The notes under the pieces are model-generated. The model did no database searches. It saw only the letters and a program-made list of their open reading frames with translations, and was not told the origin of the DNA. Positions 6,470 through 11,134 of a stretch of 11,134 nucleotides of DNA are shown piece after piece. Position 1 is the first letter of the stretch; each line of letters opens with the position of its first letter. Where the stretch lies: the NCBI GenBank assembly GCA_964501915.1, contig CAZCVP010000241.1:1-11134 (forward strand), in the 5' to 3' direction. Both the position numbers and the translations under genes were made by a program. The DNA comes from CAYFPX01 sp964501915 (GTDB lineage Bacteria > Myxococcota_A > UBA796 > CAJQPC01).

Positions 6470-8133
6470 ACCCAGCCCAGCAGCTCCAGGATGCGCTCCT
6501 CCAGCATCGGCGCGGTGCGCGCCCCGAGGGAGTTGGTCTCCTCGTAGTGATCCCCCGGAGGCTCGTCGAAGTAGGGGTTCACCTCGTCGAGCTGGAAGTC
6601 GTAGGGCGGGATGATGTACCCGATCTCGTCGTTGCCCAGGCCCAGGAGCCAGGGGTCGGCGCTCGCCAGGTGGTCCTCCAGGTAGGGACCGTCAGGGGCC
6701 TGGGACAGGTCGGGGGGGTTCTCGTTGCCTGGGTCGATCAGCGTCGCCTGGTCGCTGCCCGTGGCCGAGCCGTCGTAGCCACCGAGGGCGAGCTCGGGCA
6801 GGAGCTCGCCGGGGATCGTCAGCAGCTCCAGGGGACCGACCTCCAGGTGGACCAGCTCGGTGCGGATCCAGGGGAGGTTGTCCTCGCTGATCACCTCGCT
6901 GGAGTCCCAGTCGAGGATCTCCCGGTCGAAGATGCCGGAGAGGAACATCGCCTGGAAGCCGTAGTTGTCAACCGGAAGCTTGAAGACCGAGGTGGCGAAG
7001 GCCAGGTCCAGCTCGGTGGCCGGGGTGGCGGCTTCGATGGTGTCCGAGGCGATCAGCGCCTTGTTGCGGCCGATGGCTTCGGTGTGGTCGAAGGTGTACG
7101 CGCGGTACTCGGTGCCGTCGAGGTCGGTGGTGGTCGTGCCGAGCGGTGTCATCATGCCGCCGACCGCGCCGTTCCAGAAGATCGCGGTGCCGCCGTAGCC
7201 CTCGAGGGTCGTGTCCCCCATCTGGACGCCGTCTTCGAGGACCTCGCGGAGGGCGTGCGGGTAGTCGCTGGTGATCAGGGCGTTCTCGTCGGCCATCGAC
7301 TCGGGGTGGTTGGAGAAGTGGGCCACGGTGGCGATGGTCTGGCCGTCGGTGTCGGCCAGGTGCAGCGCGTCCAGGACCTGGTCGACGATGAAGGGGTCCC
7401 GGTAGTCGTTGAGCACGTTCAGCACGCCCGAGTCGTGGTAGGTGCTGATGTCGGTCGAGCCGAGCCGGAAGGAGCCGACCTCGCGGAGGTCGGCGACGGC
7501 GAGCCGCACCGACTCGACCGTGGCCTCCCGGACCGAGGCCTGCCAGGCGTCGTCCCGGCCGGGCCGGGTCTCGGTGCGCCCCCAGATGCCCAGGGTGTCG
7601 GGACCCTCGTGGTTGTGGGTGGCGTGGACCACCAGCAGGTCGATGCCCAGGTCCGTGTCCGCCAGCATTGCGCGGGTCCGCACGACTTCGTCGTAGAACC
7701 AGCCCACCACGTCCAGCGCCACCACGGCCACCCGTGTGCTGCCCTGGTCGAAGACCAGCGCCCTGGCCCAGAGGTCGTCGTGTACGCCGGTGGCGGGGCG
7801 TCCGTTGTGGAAGCCCGCCAGCCAGACGGCCTGGAACTCGCCGTCCCCCTCACCCTCGTCGGGTCCGGGGTAGCCCTCGTCGTCGGGGCAGAGGCGGTCG
7901 CAGCCGCAGTCGAGCCAGCCATGGTCGGACTCCCACTCGGCCTCGCCGACGGGGTCGATCCAGCTCTCGAAGCAGGTCGGGGTGATGGCGATAGCCGCGG
8001 CGCCTGCGGACAGGGGGCCGTCGGCGTCGGCGCAGTCGGGACCACCGGGGCAGTGGGTGTCCGGCGCCCAGGCCTCGACGGCCGTGTCGTCGCCTCCTCC
8101 CGGACAGGCCGCCAGGATCAGCAGCAGGGTCAT
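6457..8133 (-). CDS. Neutral/alkaline ceramidase-fold lipoprotein, 558 aa
   Basis: The start ATG (8133-8131) has AGGAGG 5 nt upstream. The N-terminus MTLLLILAAC carries a lipobox (LAAC, C10), so the mature protein should be a lipoprotein. The body matches the N-terminal domain of neutral/alkaline non-lysosomal ceramidases: LSAGAAAIAITP, GVHDDLWARALVFD (H118), VALDVVGWFYD, HATHNHEGPDTLG (H170/H173/H175), HFSNHPES (H276), TSDYPHALREVLE, LTIPGELLPELA (E443) and LGLGNDEIGYIIPPYDF (Y506). H118, one of H170-H175, E443 and Y506 are the likely zinc site by analogy with Pseudomonas ceramidase; the assignment is mine from motif spacing. An unusual Cys/Asp-rich insert lies at 28-98 (C28, C34, C54, C76, C78, C82). 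Substrate could be a sphingolipid or another N-acyl compound. It is the second gene of a minus-strand operon, 1 nt after the upstream stop. Confidence 0.85.
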   Translation of the reverse strand: MTLLLILAACPGGGDDTAVEAWAPDTHCPGGPDCADADGPLSAGAAAIAITPTCFESWIDPVGEAEWESDHGWLDCGCDRLCPDDEGYPGPDEGEGDGEFQAVWLAGFHNGRPATGVHDDLWARALVFDQGSTRVAVVALDVVGWFYDEVVRTRAMLADTDLGIDLLVVHATHNHEGPDTLGIWGRTETRPGRDDAWQASVREATVESVRLAVADLREVGSFRLGSTDISTYHDSGVLNVLNDYRDPFIVDQVLDALHLADTDGQTIATVAHFSNHPESMADENALITSDYPHALREVLEDGVQMGDTTLEGYGGTAIFWNGAVGGMMTPLGTTTTDLDGTEYRAYTFDHTEAIGRNKALIASDTIEAATPATELDLAFATSVFKLPVDNYGFQAMFLSGIFDREILDWDSSEVISEDNLPWIRTELVHLEVGPLELLTIPGELLPELALGGYDGSATGSDQATLIDPGNENPPDLSQAPDGPYLEDHLASADPWLLGLGNDEIGYIIPPYDFQLDEVNPYFDEPPGDHYEETNSLGARTAPMLEERILELLGWVYSD

Positions 8134-8134
8134 C

Positions 8135-8830
8135 TCATCCTCCTCTCTCGCTGGCCTCGACCGCCTCGAGCCAGGCCGCGATGGCGAATTCCAGGGCTCG
8201 GGTGGTCGCGTCCTTCCAGGTGTCGATGGCGTCGAAGAGGGCCGAGGACAGGCTGGGCGCCGACTCGACCCCGCTCAGGTCGGCCCGCAAGGTGGCGGCG
8301 GTCTGCTCGAGGAGACGCCGCAGCTCGGAGCCTTCGGCCGCGACCCGCTCCCGCACCGACTCCGGGTCCACCAGCTCGGCGAGGATCGGGTCGAGGTGGG
8401 CGAGGGAGCGGGACCACCCCCGCTCGGCCAGGCCCGGCAGGTCCTCGATGCGCTCCAGGAGCTCCCGGCTGGCGGAGGACAGCGACCGGGCGGCGATGGC
8501 CTCCTCGCGACCGCGCTTCATGACCTGGGGCGCCGCGTTGATCAGGTCGCGGAAGGGGGTCTCCAGGGGCACCAGGGCATCGCTCCAGCGCTCCAGGTCG
8601 GCGTCGAGGGTGTCGCCCGTGCGGCGGAGCGCCAGCAGGGGCCGGAGCTCGGCGAGGTTGACCTCCCAGGACTGGACCAGGCCCGCGCCGACCAGCCTGA
8701 GGGCCTGCTCGACGACCTCTCCCCAGTCCTCCAGGACCACCCGGTCCCGGTGGTCGAAGCCGCCCCGATCCGAGGTCCGCCCGCGGAGGTGATCGCGGAG
8801 CCTGCGGAGGGTGGGTCGAATTCGGCTCAT
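8135..8830 (-). CDS. Uncharacterised cytoplasmic alpha-helical protein, 231 aa
   Basis: I do not recognise a family. ATG 8830-8828 begins MSRIRPTLRRLRDHLRGR, a basic N-terminus. The frame stays open upstream to a GTG at 8911, but those residues fall in the palindromic control region and look non-coding; a GTG three codons upstream (8839) is also possible. The rest is Leu/Ala/Glu/Arg-rich with heptad-like spacing (for example SRELLERIEDL and SELRRLLEQTAATLRADL), with no signal peptide and no membrane segment, so an all-helical soluble protein is likely. Third positions are strongly G/C, supporting that it is real. Its TGA (8137-8135) is 1 nt before the ATG of the ceramidase-like gene, and that gene's AGGAGG lies within this gene's last codons, so the two are surely co-transcribed. 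Confidence 0.78.
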   Translation of the reverse strand: MSRIRPTLRRLRDHLRGRTSDRGGFDHRDRVVLEDWGEVVEQALRLVGAGLVQSWEVNLAELRPLLALRRTGDTLDADLERWSDALVPLETPFRDLINAAPQVMKRGREEAIAARSLSSASRELLERIEDLPGLAERGWSRSLAHLDPILAELVDPESVRERVAAEGSELRRLLEQTAATLRADLSGVESAPSLSSALFDAIDTWKDATTRALEFAIAAWLEAVEASERGG

Positions 8831-8864
8831 GTCGCCCACTAACGGGTCGCTGGGGAGGGCCTGT

Positions 8865-8914
8865 CCCACCCTGGTCCCAGTGGGTGGGGTATCGGTACCC
8901 CACTGCCCCACCCC
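8865..8914 (-). promoter_or_regulatory. Mutually exclusive hairpins in the leader of the minus-strand operon
   Basis: GTGGGGTA (8884-8891) and TACCCCAC (8896-8903) form a perfect 8-bp stem with the tetraloop TCGG. The 5' arm overlaps GGGTGGG (8882-8888), which can instead pair with CCCACCC (8865-8871) or with CCCACCC inside 8905-8914. If transcribed toward 8830, these segments offer alternative folds 35-85 nt upstream of the start. A leader switch or an operator palindrome are both possible. Confidence 0.4.
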
Positions 8915-8956
8915 GTTTCGGGTGATCCCGATCCCGGGTCGTCAAGGGGTCGAAGT

Positions 8957-8987
8957 GGCTGGATCGGCATGAGACCTCGATCCAGCC
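8957..8987. promoter_or_regulatory. 10-bp perfect inverted repeat, probable operator
   Basis: GGCTGGATCG (8957-8966) and CGATCCAGCC (8978-8987) are exact reverse complements with an 11-nt spacer. The repeat ends 1 nt before the TTGACT hexamer at 8989, placing it where a dimeric regulator could act on the plus-strand promoter and perhaps on the divergent operon. A GC hairpin in RNA is the alternative reading. Confidence 0.5.
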
Positions 8988-8988
8988 C

Positions 8989-9020
8989 TTGACTCAAAGT
9001 TGGCATGGGTCTTGTATAGG
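8989..9020 (+). promoter_or_regulatory. Putative sigma-70-type promoter for the 644-aa lipoprotein gene
   Basis: TTGACT (8989-8994) matches the -35 consensus at 5 of 6. The best -10 candidates are TGTATA (9013-9018, spacer 18) or TATAGG (9015-9020, spacer 20). The start codon follows at 9070 with AAGGA (9057-9061) 8 nt upstream of it. Confidence 0.5.
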
Positions 9021-9069
9021 AAGAGGGCGACCCACTTTCCCTGACTCCGCAGCCCCAAGGACCTTCCCA

Positions 9070-11004
9070 ATGCGTACCACCAGCCTCCTCCTCGCCGTCG
9101 CTTCCCTCGCCACCTTCATCGCCTGTGACACCACGGGCCAGGACGACGCGTTCGACGCCGACCCGAAGGGTCGCATCAGCGGCACGGTCGTCGACGTGCA
9201 GCAGGCTCCCCTCGCGGACGTGGCCGTCACCGCGCAGGGGCAGACCGTCTACACCGACGAGGATGGCCTGTACACCCTGGAGATGGTCGAGCCCGCCCAG
9301 GAGATCATGGTGCTGTTCGAGCACGATGACTACTCCGAGAAGGTCCGGTACACGAACATCGTGTCCTGGGAGACCGTCCCCGCCAACGCGACCCTGAAGA
9401 AGCACGACTGGGTGCGCAAGTTCAACCCGGTCTTCGGGGGTAGTTTCTCCGAAGACGGCATGAGCATCGAGATTCCCGCCGGCGCCATCGTCGACGAGAA
9501 CGGCAACGAGTACACGGACGAGGTCGAGGTCTCCATGACCTACTTCGACCCCTACAGCGACGAGCTCGCCGCCGCCCCCGGTGACCTGACCGCCCTCGTG
9601 AAGGCCGCTGGCGGCAACGCCAAGGACGTGCTCGAAGAGGCCCAGCTCCTCTCCTTCGGCATGGTCGAGGTGCAGTTCACCAGCCAGGACCGCAAGAAGC
9701 TGACCCTCGGCGAGCCGGTCGAGGTCGAGATCCCGATCAGCCAGTCCGGTGTGCCCGACTTCTACCAGGTCGAAGAGGGCGACGAGATCGTCCTCTGGGA
9801 CTGGAGCAACGGCTCCGGCGCCTGGCTGGAGGAAGGCAGCGGCCGCGTCACCAGCGACGAGAGCGGCAACAGCACCTACTCGTTCTCGACCATGAGCCCC
9901 GGTGGCAAGAACCCGGACTCCCCGATCGAGTACACCTGTGTCGAAGGCAAGGTGGTCGACACCCTCGACTTCCCCGTGCGTGGCTCCGAGGTCCAGTGCC
10001 GCGGCCAGCTCACCTCCAGCACCGTCACCGCCGACGAGAACGGCGACTTCGAGTGCACGGTGGCGGTCGGTGACCTGGTCTACATCGTGCCCAGCACCTA
10101 CGTGGCCAACCAGACCTGGTACGGCTTCGACAGCCTCACCACCTCCTCGCAGCAGTGCAACGACGTCGGCGACGTCCCGATCGAGGTCTGCCGCGAGTCC
10201 GGCGTGATGATGGCCGACAACGTCGAGGCCTACAGCGACACCGGTTCCTGGGAAGCGGACAACCTCCGCGCCTGGTTCTGGGAGGCCAAGGGCTACGTCG
10301 AGTACTGCCACGATCCCTTCCAGGACATCCCGATGGACAGCTGCCAGATGATGAACATCGAGGTGGCCACCTCCTGGTTCCCGGACATGGACCCCGAGAC
10401 CGGCATGATGACCGACACCCGCTCCGTCGGCCCCTGGCTGAGCCTCGAGACCCCGCGGGACACCTACGAGCTGTCCCCCGAGGACAACGGCAACGGCGTG
10501 CCGGTCTACCACTGGGACCGCCACACCGAGGCCACCACCGGCCAGGACGGCACCGTGAGCATCGACGACCCCAGTGATGTCGACCTCCAGGGTGGCGACG
10601 TCATCACCGCCACCGCCCCGGGCAACGCCTCCGACTACATGGGCCCCATCGTCCACGAGGACTGGATCCACCTGCCCAGCGAGATCGACCTCGGCGCCAG
10701 CAGCGGCTCCATCTCGGTCCGGTCCGGCCAGTCCTTCACCCTGACCTACGACGGTGCGGACAACAACCCCGACGGCATCCTCGGGTTCGCCCTCACCGGC
10801 AAGCAGGACACGGCGATGGTCTGCCGCTTCCGCGACGACGGCTCCCTGAACGTCTCCGGCCAGCACACCTCCCAGATGAGCCCGTCGGACGAGGGCGCGA
10901 TCAGCTTCTACAAGGCTGACATCGGCTGGAAGGCCGGCCCCGACGGCCTGCCCATCCGGATGCAGGGCCTCAGCGGCGTGACCATGTCGCTGGACCTCAA
11001 CTAG
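9070..11004 (+). CDS. Secreted lipoprotein with carboxypeptidase-regulatory-like and CILP/FAM171-like domains, 644 aa
   Basis: I chose ATG 9070: AAGGA lies 8 nt upstream and a lipoprotein signal follows (MRTTSLLLAVASLATFIAC, lipid-modified C19). An in-frame TTG at 8989 is the -35 box, not a start. Residues 34-110 form a carboxypeptidase-regulatory-like beta domain (GRISGTVVDVQQAPLADVAV, YTDEDGLYTLEMV). Residues 120-275 resemble the ZU5-type core of animal CILP and FAM171 proteins: GGSFSEDGMSIEIPAGAIVD, EVEVSMTYFDP, then AAAPGDLTAL and LLSFGMVEVQF. A second regulatory-like domain occupies about 288-375 (EGKVVDTLDFPVRGSEVQC, ADENGDFECTV). The remainder, with several cysteines and an Ig-like tail (GSISVRSGQSFTLTYDG), is not recognised. 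The mature protein is acidic, as for a surface protein. No enzyme motif is visible; an adhesin or structural surface role is the likely guess. Confidence 0.85.
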   Translation: MRTTSLLLAVASLATFIACDTTGQDDAFDADPKGRISGTVVDVQQAPLADVAVTAQGQTVYTDEDGLYTLEMVEPAQEIMVLFEHDDYSEKVRYTNIVSWETVPANATLKKHDWVRKFNPVFGGSFSEDGMSIEIPAGAIVDENGNEYTDEVEVSMTYFDPYSDELAAAPGDLTALVKAAGGNAKDVLEEAQLLSFGMVEVQFTSQDRKKLTLGEPVEVEIPISQSGVPDFYQVEEGDEIVLWDWSNGSGAWLEEGSGRVTSDESGNSTYSFSTMSPGGKNPDSPIEYTCVEGKVVDTLDFPVRGSEVQCRGQLTSSTVTADENGDFECTVAVGDLVYIVPSTYVANQTWYGFDSLTTSSQQCNDVGDVPIEVCRESGVMMADNVEAYSDTGSWEADNLRAWFWEAKGYVEYCHDPFQDIPMDSCQMMNIEVATSWFPDMDPETGMMTDTRSVGPWLSLETPRDTYELSPEDNGNGVPVYHWDRHTEATTGQDGTVSIDDPSDVDLQGGDVITATAPGNASDYMGPIVHEDWIHLPSEIDLGASSGSISVRSGQSFTLTYDGADNNPDGILGFALTGKQDTAMVCRFRDDGSLNVSGQHTSQMSPSDEGAISFYKADIGWKAGPDGLPIRMQGLSGVTMSLDLN

Positions 11005-11020
11005 ACCTCTCGGGACTCCC

Positions 11021-11056
11021 TCGGGGCCCGGTCGCCACCCCGCGGCCGGGCCCCGA
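11021..11056 (+). terminator. 11-bp perfect GC hairpin after the lipoprotein gene
   Basis: TCGGGGCCCGG (11021-11031) and CCGGGCCCCGA (11046-11056) are exact reverse complements around a 14-nt loop, 17 nt after the stop at 11004. No T-tract follows, so termination would be non-canonical. Confidence 0.5.
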
Positions 11057-11057
11057 C

Positions 11058-11134
11058 CCCGACCGCGACCCCTGGCCCTACTACCTCGACCTCGACGCGG
11101 ACAACGACGGCGCCAGGGACCTGGTGGAGGCGGG
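11058..11134 (+). other. Start-less open frame with DxDxDG-like repeat at the window edge
   Basis: One plus frame reads DPWPYYLDLDADNDGARDLVEA to the edge, typical of calcium-binding type-3-like repeats (DADNDG) in secreted proteins. The frame is open back to the preceding gene's end but holds no ATG, GTG or TTG, and it is out of frame with the lipoprotein. It may be the edge of a gene using an unseen start, a frameshifted or decayed tail, or chance. Confidence 0.3.

Larger units (their letters stand above)
8831..9069. promoter_or_regulatory. Divergent intergenic control region (239 bp)
   Basis: It separates the minus-strand operon (start 8830) from the plus-strand lipoprotein gene (start 9070). 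It holds a set of competing inverted repeats on the minus-operon side (8865-8914), a 10-11-10 inverted repeat (8957-8987) and a plus-strand promoter-like sequence (8989-9020). On the minus strand TTGACG (8945-8940) resembles a -35, but no good -10 follows. Confidence 0.6.

Noticed and set aside
6547..8523. A 658-codon plus-strand frame opposite the minus operon
   Set aside because: Val/Gly/Asp-rich antisense translation; the minus strand encodes the ceramidase-fold protein with conserved motifs.
8839..10866. A 675-codon minus-strand frame opposite the lipoprotein gene
   Set aside because: Typical antisense of acidic codons (GVEV/VDHL runs); the plus strand has a lipobox, ribosome site and domain matches.
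1..11134. CRISPR array, tRNA or rRNA genes, or an origin
   Set aside because: I saw no regularly spaced direct repeats, no cloverleaf-like segments and no rRNA-like stretches.

Overview
This window comes from a high-GC bacterial chromosome. Coding regions have strongly G/C-biased third positions. The gene content suggests a Myxococcota-like (former deltaproteobacterial) genome: 23S-IVS-type four-helix-bundle proteins, acidic secreted lipoproteins with carboxypeptidase-regulatory-like domains, a ceramidase-fold lipoprotein, and SAM/proline-rich/TM fusion proteins. That placement is inferred from protein style only; there is no rRNA or other phylogenetic marker here.

Layout. (1) 1-522: two paralogous four-helix-bundle genes lie tail to tail. 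One is cut by the left window edge and one is broken by a transposon. They are separated by a 54-bp spacer with a perfect 13-bp GC hairpin. (2) 523-1861: an apparently complete 1339-bp IS4-family element of the IS10 type, with recognisable IS10-like ends, an intact DDE transposase and a hairpin that buries the transposase start codon. It cuts the second four-helix gene. No target duplication is visible and the 5' half of that gene is not found on the far side, which points to an IS-mediated deletion or rearrangement. (3) 1862-2393: about 530 bp with no convincing gene. (4) 2394-6469: a plus-strand, tightly packed three-gene cluster: a 701-aa protein of unknown function, a SAM-domain/proline-rich/TM/LprI-like fusion protein, and a secreted zinc N-acetylmuramoyl-L-alanine amidase. 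The last two overlap by 4 bp (GTGA). (5) 8830-6457 on the minus strand: a two-gene operon of a cytoplasmic helical protein of unknown function followed 1 nt later by a ceramidase-fold lipoprotein, whose 3' end overlaps the amidase 3' end by 13 bp. (6) 8831-9069: a 239-bp divergent control region with several inverted repeats and a promoter-like sequence. (7) 9070-11004: a large lipoprotein with two carboxypeptidase-regulatory-like domains around a CILP/FAM171-like (ZU5-type) core, followed by a strong hairpin and a start-less calcium-binding-like reading frame at the right edge.

How the genes fit together: most chromosomal genes here are directed at the cell envelope. The best candidate for something undescribed is the 2394-6469 cluster. 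There a membrane-anchored protein with a cytoplasmic SAM domain and an extracytoplasmic LprI-like (lysozyme-inhibitor family) domain is translationally coupled to a peptidoglycan amidase, downstream of a large orphan protein. A joint role in sensing or controlling cell-wall turnover is an inference from architecture and context.
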